DNA from: Streptacidiphilus melanogenes
GTDB taxonomy: Bacteria; Actinomycetota; Actinomycetes; Streptomycetales; Streptomycetaceae
Reading direction: 5' to 3'
Assembly: GCF_000787835.1 (NCBI RefSeq)
Contig: NZ_BBPP01000023.1
Span: 18,878-82,877 of the forward strand
DNA length: 64,000 nt
Part shown: positions 18,369-26,570 of the stretch, in pieces
Position numbering within the stretch: position 1 is the stretch's first letter
How the letters are laid out: every line of letters begins with the position of its first letter
The notes under the pieces: generated by a model
Seen by the model: the letters and a program-made list of their open reading frames with translations, nothing else
Told to the model about the DNA's origin: nothing
Database searches by the model: none
Translations under genes and position numbers: made by a program

Positions 18369-19403
18369 TCAGTGCCGGTCGACGATCCGGTCGAAGAGCG
18401 TCGTGGTGTGCCGCAGCGTGGCGCGCAGCTCCTCACCGACCGTGGGCGGGGCGACCTCGCCCGGAACCCAGAGCAGCGAGACCTGCATGTGCGGGGGCTC
18501 GGCGAAGCCGAGCTTGGTGCCGCTCCAGCTGAACGGGCTGGTGTTGCGGCCGAGGGTGGCCAGGCCCGCGCGGGCGAGGTTCTTGGCGCGGGGCGTCAGG
18601 CCGGACATGTTCTTGGGGGCCTCCAGGCCCACCCCGTGCGCCGTGCCGCCGGCCACGACCAGCAGGTGGCCGTCGCCGGAGACGCGGTGCTGCCGGTAAC
18701 CGAAGCGGTCGCCCTTGGCCATGCGGTGCACGTCCATGACGGTGCCGCGGCACTCGATGGCCTCGTGGTCGCCGAGCCACAGCTGGGTGCCGATCCGGGC
18801 GCGGAAGCGCACGTCGGGGTACCAGCCCTGGAGCTGCTCCATCTCCGAGGCGGAGAGGTGGCTGACGAACAGGGTGCGGACCGGCAGGCCCGCGGTGCGC
18901 AGCTGGTCGACCCAGCGGGCGGTCTCGCCGAGCGGGTCGACGCCGTCGGGGCGGTCCATCGGCAGGTGGACGGCGAAGCCCTCCAGCCGGACGTCGTCGA
19001 CGGCCATGCGCAGCTTGGGCAGGTCCTCGGGGGTGACCCCGTGCCGCCGCATGCTGGTCATGCACTCCACGATCACGCGGCCGCCGACCAGCGCGCGCAC
19101 GCCGTCGACGGAGCCGACGGTGCGGATCACCCGGTGCGGCAGCGGGACCGGGTCCTCGCCGATGCGGTAGGGGGTGAGCACGATCAGGTCGCGGCCGAAG
19201 AAGTCCTTGAGCTCGGCGGCCTCGTACGCGGTGCCGACGGCCAGCAGGTCGGCGCCGAGGCGGGTGGCCTCCTCGGCGAGCCGCGTGTTGCGGAAGCCGT
19301 AGCCGTTGCCCTTGGCGACCGGCACCAGGCCGGGGAAGGCCCCCAGCACCTTGCGCTGGTGGTCACGCCAGCGGGGGGTGTCCACATACATAGTGAGCGC
19401 CAT
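18369..19403 (-). CDS. Alanine-racemase-like PLP-barrel protein
   Basis: About 344 residues. The N-terminal segment LVPVAKGNGYGFRNTRLA matches the lysine/tyrosine PLP site of fold-type III enzymes (alanine racemase has VVKADAYGHG), and the barrel strands that follow are recognisable (VIVECMTSM, GFAVHLPMD, RARIGTQLWLGD). The C-terminal part is shorter than, and differs from, the Alr beta-domain, so the substrate may not be alanine. It lies immediately downstream of the FemX-type gene on the same strand, which suggests a role in making or handling an amino acid for the peptidoglycan bridge. The ATG has GGAAGG six bases upstream. A longer frame continues into the FemX gene but is not credible. 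Confidence 0.75.
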   Translation of the reverse strand: MALTMYVDTPRWRDHQRKVLGAFPGLVPVAKGNGYGFRNTRLAEEATRLGADLLAVGTAYEAAELKDFFGRDLIVLTPYRIGEDPVPLPHRVIRTVGSVDGVRALVGGRVIVECMTSMRRHGVTPEDLPKLRMAVDDVRLEGFAVHLPMDRPDGVDPLGETARWVDQLRTAGLPVRTLFVSHLSASEMEQLQGWYPDVRFRARIGTQLWLGDHEAIECRGTVMDVHRMAKGDRFGYRQHRVSGDGHLLVVAGGTAHGVGLEAPKNMSGLTPRAKNLARAGLATLGRNTSPFSWSGTKLGFAEPPHMQVSLLWVPGEVAPPTVGEELRATLRHTTTLFDRIVDRH

Positions 19404-19480
19404 GGGAGGCCTTCCGCGTTCCGGTGTCGGTCGTTGAAGCGTACGCGGACGGGCCGCCTGCCACGTACGAGGACGTCGTC

Positions 19481-20599
19481 TCAGCGACGCTGCATGTACA
19501 TGTCCAACGCCTTGTGCAGCAGCTTGTTGAGCGGGAAGTCCCACTCGCCGAGGTACTCGGCCGCCTGGCCGCCGGTGCCCACCTTGAACCGGATCAGTCC
19601 GAAGAGGTGGTCCGTCTCGTCCAGGGTGTCGCTGATGCCGCGCAGGTCGTAGACCGTCGCGCCGAGCGCGTACGCGTCGCGCATCATCCGCCACTGGATG
19701 GCGTTGTTCGGCTGCACCTCGCGCTTGTGCACGGTGGAGGCGCCGTAGGAGTACCAGACGTGCTGACCCACGGTGATCATCGTGGTGCCCGCCAGCGGGT
19801 CGCCCTCGTGGTACGCCAGGTACAGGCGCATCCGGTTGGGGTCCTCGGCGGTCAGCGCGCGCCACTGGCGCTGGAAGTACGACAGCGGGCGCGGGATGAA
19901 CTTGTCGCGCTCGGCCGTCTCCAGGTACAGCTGGTGGAAGACCGGCAGGTCGTCGTAGCCGCCCTGGACGATCTCGACGCCCGACTTCTCGGCCTTCTTG
20001 ATGTTGCGGCGCCACAGCTGGTTGAAGCCCTTGAGGATGTCGTCAAGGGAACGGTTGGCCAGCGGCACCTGGAAGACGTAGCGCGGCTGCACGTCGCCGA
20101 AGCCGGCGCCGCCGTCCTCGCCCTGCTGCCAGCCCATCCGGCGCAGCCGGTCCGCGGTGTCGATCGCGCGCGGCTCGTACCAGTCCGCCTCGATGTCGCG
20201 CAGGCGCTTGGCCTGGCCGCCGGCGATGGCGTTCTTGATGGTCTCCGACTGCCAGCGCCGGATGATCACCGGCGGGCCCATCTTCACCGTGAAGGCGCCC
20301 TGGCCCTTCAGGTGGTCCAGCATCGGGCGCAGCCAGCCCTCGAGGTTCGGGTCGAACCAGTCGATCACCGGACCCTCGGGGAGGTAGGCCAGGTAGCGCT
20401 TGACCTTGGGCAGCTGCCGGTAGAGAACCAGCCCGGCCCCCACGATCTGGTCGCGCTCGTCGAACCAGCCGATCGACTCGTTGCGCCACTCCGACTTGAC
20501 GTCCGCCCACGAGGGCACCTGCATGTGGCTCGCGGACGGCAGGCTCCGGATGAAGGCCAGGTGCTCCTCGCGGCTGATGGTCCTCAGGCGCAGGCTCAT
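19481..20599 (-). CDS. femX: FemX-type lipid II:glycine glycyltransferase
   Basis: About 372 residues with the FemABX double-GNAT fold. Typical blocks are SASHMQVPSWADVKSEW at the N-terminus, YLAYLPEGPVIDW, NIKKAEKSGVEI in the helical arm region, and YYGASTVHKRE-like SYGASTVHKREVQPNNAIQW in the second GNAT domain. These enzymes add the first cross-bridge residue (glycine in streptomycetes, from Gly-tRNA) to lipid II on the cytoplasmic face. The GAGGAG site supports the ATG at 20599 over an upstream one at 20632. The alanine-racemase-like gene follows 77 bases later. Confidence 0.85.
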   Translation of the reverse strand: MSLRLRTISREEHLAFIRSLPSASHMQVPSWADVKSEWRNESIGWFDERDQIVGAGLVLYRQLPKVKRYLAYLPEGPVIDWFDPNLEGWLRPMLDHLKGQGAFTVKMGPPVIIRRWQSETIKNAIAGGQAKRLRDIEADWYEPRAIDTADRLRRMGWQQGEDGGAGFGDVQPRYVFQVPLANRSLDDILKGFNQLWRRNIKKAEKSGVEIVQGGYDDLPVFHQLYLETAERDKFIPRPLSYFQRQWRALTAEDPNRMRLYLAYHEGDPLAGTTMITVGQHVWYSYGASTVHKREVQPNNAIQWRMMRDAYALGATVYDLRGISDTLDETDHLFGLIRFKVGTGGQAAEYLGEWDFPLNKLLHKALDMYMQRR

Positions 20600-20678
20600 G
20601 TGGGGGTGCTCCTCGGGCGTGGATCGCGTCAAGTGCGCAGCCTACTGCCCTGGCGGAGCACCCCATAGAGGTGACGTG

Positions 20679-20703
20679 CCGCGCGCGGAGCCTCCGCGCG
20701 CGG
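20679..20703 (-). terminator. Terminator after the 109-residue membrane protein gene
   Basis: CCGCGCGCGGAG and CTCCGCGCGCGG form a perfect 12-base stem around one base, 50 bases past the stop of the minus-strand gene at 20754. Confidence 0.7.
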
Positions 20704-20753
20704 CCGGTCGGACCGGCGGCCGGATCAGTCGGCCGGCCGGCTCGGTGCCCGGG

Positions 20754-21083
20754 TCAGATCAGCCCGCCGTGCGCGAGGCCGATGCCGAGCCCGACCGCGG
20801 CCATGCCGCCGGTCACCACGATGACGAAGCGTTCGGCCGTCGTCGCGGACCGGTACTGCGCGAAGGCCGCCGTGATCACGCCCGCCAGCCCCGTCCAGGA
20901 GGCCAGGATGTGCAGGCTGTGAAAGGCGCAGGTGGCGATCGCGATGATGCCGAGGACCGCGGTGACGGCGGTGAGCGTGTTCTCCAGGGGGTGCGGTTTG
21001 CCGTCGGTGTTGAACAGGGCCGCCAACGGATTGCGGCGGGGGGCCTGGCCGGCAGCACGGACCGGCGGGGCTGACTGAGCCAT
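20754..21083 (-). CDS. Small membrane protein, function unknown
   Basis: A 109-residue protein with an N-terminal cytoplasmic stretch (about 35 residues) and three hydrophobic helices (LTAVTAVLGIIAIATCAF, LASWTGLAGVITAAF, FVIVVTGGMAAVGLGIGLA). AAGGAGG seven bases before the ATG is a strong ribosome site. It is divergent from rpsF. Its position beside the rpsF operon appears conserved in streptomycetes (from memory), but no function is known to me. Confidence 0.8.
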   Translation of the reverse strand: MAQSAPPVRAAGQAPRRNPLAALFNTDGKPHPLENTLTAVTAVLGIIAIATCAFHSLHILASWTGLAGVITAAFAQYRSATTAERFVIVVTGGMAAVGLGIGLAHGGLI

Positions 21084-21173
21084 GGGACCGCCTCCTTAGG
21101 GAGGTCAAGCGATGACGCACAGTAGTGCGCCTCGTACCCGATGTGTACAGATTGCGGCGGTACGAGGGCGGAT

Positions 21174-21203
21174 TTCAAGCCCCCGATCGGGTGCCTGTAG
21201 GCT
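21174..21203 (+). promoter_or_regulatory. Possible promoter of the rpsF operon
   Basis: TAGGCT at 21198-21203 fits a -10 box, with a weak TTCAAG 18 bases upstream. It would give a leader of about 140 bases before rpsF, which could hold autoregulatory structure. Confidence 0.3.
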
Positions 21204-21349
21204 GGACCGTCTGCACCGGTGTGCTCCCGTCCGACATCGTCGTATCCGGCGTTGTCAGTGGCGGTCGCTACCGTTGCCGACGTGAATTGAAGACCCTCCT
21301 GCCACGGAGAGACCGTGGCCGCCTGAGTCCAGAGGAGGTGGGTTCCGCA

Positions 21350-21640
21350 ATGCGTCACTACGAGGTCATGGTGATCCTCGACCCGTCCGTCGAGGAGCGC
21401 GCTGTCGCCCCGCTGATCGAGAACTTCGCCAATGTCGTCAAGACTGGCGGCGGTTCCGTCGAGAAGATCGACACCTGGGGTCGTCGTCGTCTGGCGTACG
21501 AGATCAAGAAGCAGTCCGAGGGCATCTACTCCGTGCTCGACATCAAGGCTGAGCCTGCTGTCGTCAAGGAGCTGGACCGTCAGCTCAACCTGAGCGAGCA
21601 GGTGCTGCGCACCAAGGTCCTGCGCCCGGACACCCACTGA
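21350..21640 (+). CDS. rpsF: 30S ribosomal protein S6
   Basis: 96 residues with the S6 ferredoxin-like fold: [16 protein letters not shown] at the start, [19 protein letters not shown] in the middle and [16 protein letters not shown] at the end. It binds 16S rRNA together with S18. AGGAGG lies nine bases before the ATG. It is the first gene of the classic rpsF-ssb-rpsR-rplI operon. Confidence 0.97.
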   Translation: MRHYEVMVILDPSVEERAVAPLIENFANVVKTGGGSVEKIDTWGRRRLAYEIKKQSEGIYSVLDIKAEPAVVKELDRQLNLSEQVLRTKVLRPDTH

Positions 21641-21767
21641 GCAATGCCGCTCCCGCTCGACTGTTCGGGCGGAGCATCCGAGCAACCCGCGGCTGACCGT
21701 GCTCCGGCACGGCGGCAGCACCCCGCAATCCAGCTAATCCCGCACGTCTTCTCCCGAGAGGTCGAAC

Positions 21768-22352
21768 ATGGCAGGCGAGACCGTCATCACCCTTGTCGGC
21801 AACCTTGTCGACGACCCTGAGCTGCGGTTCACCCCGTCGGGTGCGGCCGTCGCGAAGTTCCGCATCGCGTCGACCCCCCGCACCTTCGACCGTCAGACCA
21901 ACGAGTGGAAGGACGGCGAGAGCCTCTTCCTCACGTGCAACGTCTGGCGGCAGCCCGCGGAGAACGTGGCCGAGTCGCTGCAGCGCGGCATGCGCGTCAT
22001 CGTGCAGGGCCGTCTGCGTCAGCGCTCCTACGAGACCAAGGAAGGCGAGAAGCGGACCGTCTTCGAGGTCGAGGTCGACGAGGTCGGTCCGAGCCTGCGC
22101 TCGGCGACCGCCAAGGTCACCCGGGCCCAGCGCTCCGGTGGTCCCGGCGGCGGCTTCGGCGGGGGCCAGCAGGGCGGCGGTTACGGCGGTGGCCAGCAGG
22201 GCGGTGGCTGGGGCGGTGGCTCCCAGTCCGGCCCGTCCGACGACCCGTGGGCGTCCAGCGCCCCGGCCGGCGGTGGCCAGCAGGGCGGCGGCGGTGGCGG
22301 CTGGGGCGGCGCCCCGGCCGGCGGTGGTTACTCGGACGAGCCCCCGTTCTAG
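21768..22352 (+). CDS. ssb: Single-stranded DNA-binding protein
   Basis: 194 residues. The OB-fold occupies about residues 1-115 ([37 protein letters not shown]). A Gly/Gln-rich flexible linker with repeated GGGQQGGG units follows, and the acidic tip DEPPF docks partner proteins at forks. Located in the ribosomal operon, it is the essential replicative SSB rather than a plasmid copy. GAGAGG precedes the ATG. Confidence 0.97.
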   Translation: MAGETVITLVGNLVDDPELRFTPSGAAVAKFRIASTPRTFDRQTNEWKDGESLFLTCNVWRQPAENVAESLQRGMRVIVQGRLRQRSYETKEGEKRTVFEVEVDEVGPSLRSATAKVTRAQRSGGPGGGFGGGQQGGGYGGGQQGGGWGGGSQSGPSDDPWASSAPAGGGQQGGGGGGWGGAPAGGGYSDEPPF

Positions 22353-22435
22353 ACGGCGGCTCGGCGGCCGCGCTCAGCGGTCTGACCGCACCTGGCGGTC
22401 AACACAAGACTTGATCACGAACACTGGAGTACACG

Positions 22436-22672
22436 ATGGCGAAGCCGCCCGTGCGCAAGCCTAAGAAGAAGGTTTGCGTCTTCTGCAAGGACAAGATCAC
22501 CTACGTCGACTACAAGGACACGAACCTGCTTCGCAAGTTCATCTCCGACCGTGGGAAGATCCGCGCCCGCCGGGTCACCGGCAACTGCACCCAGCACCAG
22601 CGCGACGTGGCCACGGCTGTGAAGAACAGCCGCGAGGTCGCTCTGCTGCCCTACACCTCGACCGCTCGCTGA
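22436..22672 (+). CDS. rpsR: 30S ribosomal protein S18
   Basis: 78 residues. Core blocks are [17 protein letters not shown] and [31 protein letters not shown]. The CVFC pair plus the later Cys and His suggest the zinc-binding (C+) form; actinobacteria often keep a zinc-free paralogue under Zur elsewhere. Between ssb and rplI in the same operon. Confidence 0.96.
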   Translation: MAKPPVRKPKKKVCVFCKDKITYVDYKDTNLLRKFISDRGKIRARRVTGNCTQHQRDVATAVKNSREVALLPYTSTAR

Positions 22673-22691
22673 ATAGGAGGGTGACCGAATC

Positions 22692-23138
22692 ATGAAGATC
22701 ATCCTCACGAACGAGGTCTCCGGCCTCGGCACCGCCGGCGACATCGTCGAGGTCAAGGACGGGTACGCCCGCAACTACCTGGTCCCGCGTGGCTTCGCCA
22801 TCCGCTGGACCAAGGGCGGCCAGAAGGACGTGGACGCGATCCGTCGCGCCCGCAAGATCCACGAGATCCAGACCCTGGAGCAGGCCAACGAGGTCAAGGC
22901 CAAGCTGGAGGCGCTCAGCGTCAAGCTGGCCGTCCGTGCGGGCGACTCCGGTCGTCTGTTCGGCTCGGTGACCCCGAGCGACGTCGTCGAGGCCATCAAG
23001 GCCGTCGACGGCCCGCTGGTCGACAAGCGCCGCGTCGAGATCGGCTCCCCGATCAAGACCACCGGTGCCCACCAGGTCACCGTCAAGCTGCACCCCGAGG
23101 TTGCCGCTGCCATCAGCGTCAACGTCGTCGCCGCCTGA
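22692..23138 (+). CDS. rplI: 50S ribosomal protein L9
   Basis: 148 residues. The N-terminal domain ([34 protein letters not shown]) and the connecting helix rich in Glu/Lys are typical, and the C-terminal RNA-binding domain follows from [16 protein letters not shown]. The gene lies 19 bases after rpsR, with AGGAGG upstream, and ends the operon. Confidence 0.97.
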   Translation: MKIILTNEVSGLGTAGDIVEVKDGYARNYLVPRGFAIRWTKGGQKDVDAIRRARKIHEIQTLEQANEVKAKLEALSVKLAVRAGDSGRLFGSVTPSDVVEAIKAVDGPLVDKRRVEIGSPIKTTGAHQVTVKLHPEVAAAISVNVVAA

Positions 23139-23159
23139 CGATCGCTCATCTGAGCTGAG

Positions 23160-23193
23160 AAGGGGCGCGGGATCTGATCCCGCGCCCCTTTTG
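23160..23193 (+). terminator. Terminator of the rpsF-rplI operon
   Basis: AAGGGGCGCGGGATC pairs with GATCCCGCGCCCCTT across one base, followed by TT. A near-perfect 15-base stem 22 bases after rplI and also downstream of the convergent MATE gene. Confidence 0.9.
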
Positions 23194-23216
23194 CCATGCC
23201 AAGCGCCCCTGTCGGG

Positions 23217-24551
23217 CTACGCCCGGACGGCCCCCGTCACCAGCCAGGCGCCGGTCCGGGCGCGAAGTGCCATGGAGACGCCACGGACCACCATGGCGAA
23301 GCCGATCGCGACCCACAGCCCGGTCAGGCCCTGGCCGCCGAACCAGAGCGCCACCGGCGCGTAGAGCAGCAGCGTCGCCAGCATCGCCCAGGCCAGGTAG
23401 GGGCCGTCGCCCGCGCCCATGAGGACGCCGTCCAGGACGAAGACCACGCCGCACACCGGTTGCATCACTCCGGCGACCACCAGCACCGGCAGCACCTGCC
23501 GCTGCACCGCGGGGTCGCTGGTGAACAGCGGCAGGTACAGCGCATGAGCCGCGATCAGCAGGGTGCCGAGGACCACGCCCGACCCGGCGCCCCACTCCAC
23601 CATCCGCCGTGTCGCGGCCCGCGCGCCCGCCGCGTCGTCGCCGCCCAGGGCCCGGCCGATCAGCGCCTGGCCGGCGATGGCGATGGCGTCGAGCGCGAAC
23701 GCGAGGAAGCTCCACAGCGACATCGCGATCTGGTGCGCGGCGATGGACGTGTTGCCCAGGCGGGCGGCGACGGCGGTCGCGATCAGCAGGATCGCGCGCA
23801 GGCTGAGCGTGCGGACCAGCAGTGGGACTCCGGCCGTCGCGCAGGCGCGGATGCCGGGCAGGTCCGGACGCAGGGTGGTCCACCAGCTCCCGTCCCCGGA
23901 GTGGTTGACGCGGATGCCTCTGACCACGACGGTGAGGTAGGCGGCGGCCATGCCCCACTGCGCGATCACGGTGCCGAGCGCGGAACCGGAGATGCCGAGG
24001 CCGATGCCGTAGACGAGGGTCAAGTTGAGCAGCAGGTTCGAGGAGAAGCCGGCGACGGCGACGACGAGGGGGGTGCGGGTGTCCTGCAGGCCGCGCAGCA
24101 CACCGGTGGCGGCGAGGACGATCAGCATCGCGGGAATCCCGGCGCAGCTGATCCGCAGGTAGTCGACCGCGTAGGGTGCGGCGGTGGACGATGCCCCGAA
24201 GAGGCGGACCACCGCCGGTGCGACGGGCACGGCGACGACGATGACCAGGACGGAGATCAGCAGGGCCAGCCAGATGCCGTCGACGCCCTGCTTGAGTGCG
24301 GCGCGCCGGTCGCCGGAGCCGATGCGCCGGGCGACGGCCGCGGTGGTGGCGTAGGCGAGGAAGACGAAGACGTTGACGAGCGTCGCCAGCAGGGCGGCGG
24401 AGACGCCGAGCCCGGCGAGCTGGGCGGTGCCGAGGTGGCCGACGATGGCCGAGTCCGCCATCAGGAAGAGCGGCTCGGCGATGAGTGCGCCGAAGGCGGG
24501 GAGGGCAAGCGCGAGGATCTCGCGGTCGAGGGGGCGCTGGCGCAGTCTCAT
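23217..24551 (-). CDS. MATE family efflux transporter (DinF-like)
   Basis: About 444 residues and 12 helices in two related halves. MATE features include LALPAFGALIAEPLFLMADSAIVGHLG in the first helices and the matching ISGSALGTVIAQ and IAAHQIAMSLWSF blocks in each half. It is expected to export cationic drugs or metabolites using a proton or sodium gradient. I chose ATG 24551 because TACCGT stands six bases upstream, a leaderless arrangement; an ATG at 24602 would add 17 residues. The nearest DnaA-like box overlaps the spacer of this promoter. Confidence 0.87.
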   Translation of the reverse strand: MRLRQRPLDREILALALPAFGALIAEPLFLMADSAIVGHLGTAQLAGLGVSAALLATLVNVFVFLAYATTAAVARRIGSGDRRAALKQGVDGIWLALLISVLVIVVAVPVAPAVVRLFGASSTAAPYAVDYLRISCAGIPAMLIVLAATGVLRGLQDTRTPLVVAVAGFSSNLLLNLTLVYGIGLGISGSALGTVIAQWGMAAAYLTVVVRGIRVNHSGDGSWWTTLRPDLPGIRACATAGVPLLVRTLSLRAILLIATAVAARLGNTSIAAHQIAMSLWSFLAFALDAIAIAGQALIGRALGGDDAAGARAATRRMVEWGAGSGVVLGTLLIAAHALYLPLFTSDPAVQRQVLPVLVVAGVMQPVCGVVFVLDGVLMGAGDGPYLAWAMLATLLLYAPVALWFGGQGLTGLWVAIGFAMVVRGVSMALRARTGAWLVTGAVRA

Positions 24552-24564
24552 GGTCCTACGGTAG

Positions 24565-24826
24565 TCATCCACAGGTAATGGGCGCAACTGCTCATTGGTC
24601 ATTACGCTCTGCTGCGTCCCGGAGTCGCTCGTGCACCGTTTGTCATGATCTTCAGCCGGGTTGTGAACTTTTTCTCGGAATGCTGCGGAGGCTGATGTTT
24701 TCGCAGGTCAGAGCGCTGATTTCGGACGTCGCGTGAGCTTGTCCACAGGTTGTCCCCCGCGTCGTACACAGCCTGGGGGCAGTTCTCCACAGCTAGCGAG
24801 CAGTCATCCACACCCCCTGTGGATAA
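24565..24826. promoter_or_regulatory. Cluster of five DnaA-box-like sites upstream of dnaB
   Basis: Two exact boxes: TTGTCCACA at 24739-24747 (plus) and TTATCCACA at 24818-24826 (minus strand). Three one-mismatch boxes: TCATCCACA at 24565-24573 and 24804-24812, TTCTCCACA at 24783-24791. All five lie within 262 bases in the MATE-dnaB gap, and three of them within the last 44. The gap (24552-24908) holds no gene and is locally AT-richer (around 24640-24730). It may mediate DnaA control of dnaB or titrate DnaA. Confidence 0.7.
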
Positions 24827-24908
24827 CCATCTTGGCCATTGTCGGAGCCGTGCCGTTGAATGGACCGCTACGGCACGGTAGGGCGGCACGGCACGGAAGG
24901 CGGCACCG

Positions 24909-26480
24909 ATGAGCGGGGCACCGTACGACGACGGCGGGTTCGAGGACGTTCCCCCGCCGCCGGAGGACGAGTGGCCTGCCCCGGGCGGCCCCGCCGGGGA
25001 CGGTCCGGGCGACCGTCTGCCCTTCTCGCGGCGCCGTGAGGGCGGCGGCGAGCGAGGCGGCGACCGCGGCGACAGGCGCGGTGGCGGGGAGCGCGGTAAC
25101 GGTTCCGCGGACGGCTCAGGTGGCTCCGGTGGTTCCGGAGGCTCCGGCGTCGACGGCTTCGAACGCGTCCCGCCGCAGGACCTCGCGGCCGAGCAGTCCG
25201 TCCTCGGCGGCATGCTGCTCTCCAAGGACGCGATCGCCGACGTCGTCGAGGTCCTCAAGCCGGGCGACTACTACCGTCCGGCCCACGAGCTGATCTACAG
25301 CGCCATCCTCGACCTCTACGCCCGCGGCGAGCCGGCCGACCCGATCACCGTCGCCAGCGAGCTGGTCAAGCGCGGTGAGATCACCCGCGTCGGCGGCCCC
25401 TCCTACCTGCATACCCTCGTCAACTCGGTGCCCACCGCGGCCAACGCCGAGTACTACGCGGAGATCGTCCACGAGCGCGCCGTCCTGCGCCGCCTGGTCG
25501 AGGCCGGCACGCGCATCGCCGGTCTCGGCTACGCCGCCGAGGGAGACGTCGACGACATCGTCAACCGCGCCCAGGCGGAGATCTATGCCGTCACCGAGCA
25601 GCGCACCAACGAGGACTACGCCCCGCTCGCCGACATCATGGAGGGCGCCCTCGACGAGATCGAGTCCATCGGCTCCCGCAGCGGCCAGATGTCCGGCGTC
25701 CCCACCGGCTTCGCCGACCTCGACTCCCTGACCAACGGCCTCCACCCGGGTCAGATGATCGTCGTCGCGGCGCGACCCGCCATGGGTAAGTCCACGTTGG
25801 CGCTCGACTTCGCCCGGTCCTGCTCGATCAAGCATAAGATTCCGAGCGTCTTCTTCTCCCTCGAGATGGGGCGCAACGAGATCGCCATGCGTCTCCTCTC
25901 CGCGGAGGCACGGGTCGCGCTGCACCACATGCGCACCGGCGCGATGACGGACGAGGACTGGACCCGTCTCGCCCGCCGCATGCAGGACCTGAACGACTCC
26001 CCCCTCTACATCGACGACTCCCCGAACCTGTCGATGATGGAGATCCGCGCCAAGTGCCGCCGCCTCAAGCAGCGCAACGACCTGCGCCTGGTCGTCATCG
26101 ACTACCTCCAGCTGATGCAGAACGGCGGCTCGCGCCGGGCCGAGAGCCGCCAGCAGGAGGTCTCGGAGATGTCCCGAAACCTCAAGCTGCTGGCCAAGGA
26201 GCTGGAGCTGCCGGTCATCGCGCTGTCCCAGCTGAACCGTGGTCCCGAACAGCGCACCGACAAGCGGCCGATGGTCTCCGACCTCCGTGAGTCGGGTTCG
26301 ATCGAGCAGGACGCGGACATGGTCATCCTGCTGCACCGCGAGGACGCCTACGAGAAGGAGTCCCCGCGGGCCGGCGAGGCCGACCTGATCGTGGCCAAGC
26401 ACCGTAACGGCCCGACGGCGACGATCACCGTCGCGTTCCAGGGGCACTACTCCCGCTTCGTGGACATGGCGCAGAGCTGA
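24909..26480 (+). CDS. dnaB: Replicative DNA helicase DnaB
   Basis: 523 residues. A Gly/Asp/Arg-rich extension of about 75 residues precedes the N-terminal collar domain (RVPPQDLAAEQSVLGGMLLS). The RecA-like motor has Walker A GRPAMGKSTLALDF-type RPAMGKST, Walker B in VVIDYLQLMQ, and motif RESGSIEQDADMVILLHRED. It unwinds DNA at the replication fork as a hexamer. There is no intein. GGAAGG lies seven bases before the ATG. Downstream the next gene has its own leaderless promoter, so dnaB is probably monocistronic. Confidence 0.97.
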   Translation: MSGAPYDDGGFEDVPPPPEDEWPAPGGPAGDGPGDRLPFSRRREGGGERGGDRGDRRGGGERGNGSADGSGGSGGSGGSGVDGFERVPPQDLAAEQSVLGGMLLSKDAIADVVEVLKPGDYYRPAHELIYSAILDLYARGEPADPITVASELVKRGEITRVGGPSYLHTLVNSVPTAANAEYYAEIVHERAVLRRLVEAGTRIAGLGYAAEGDVDDIVNRAQAEIYAVTEQRTNEDYAPLADIMEGALDEIESIGSRSGQMSGVPTGFADLDSLTNGLHPGQMIVVAARPAMGKSTLALDFARSCSIKHKIPSVFFSLEMGRNEIAMRLLSAEARVALHHMRTGAMTDEDWTRLARRMQDLNDSPLYIDDSPNLSMMEIRAKCRRLKQRNDLRLVVIDYLQLMQNGGSRRAESRQQEVSEMSRNLKLLAKELELPVIALSQLNRGPEQRTDKRPMVSDLRESGSIEQDADMVILLHREDAYEKESPRAGEADLIVAKHRNGPTATITVAFQGHYSRFVDMAQS

Positions 26481-26554
26481 GCCGCGGCTGTCGCTCGCTA
26501 AAGCGTAAACCCCGTTGTGCGAAGCGGTATTTCGTGGCCCTCTCCGGAGGCCCG

Positions 26555-26570
26555 TAGGGTCGGTCGCATG
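26555..26570 (+). promoter_or_regulatory. Leaderless promoter of the amidase gene
   Basis: TAGGGT at 26555-26560, then seven bases, then ATG at 26568. No ribosome binding site stands at the right distance. Confidence 0.6.
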
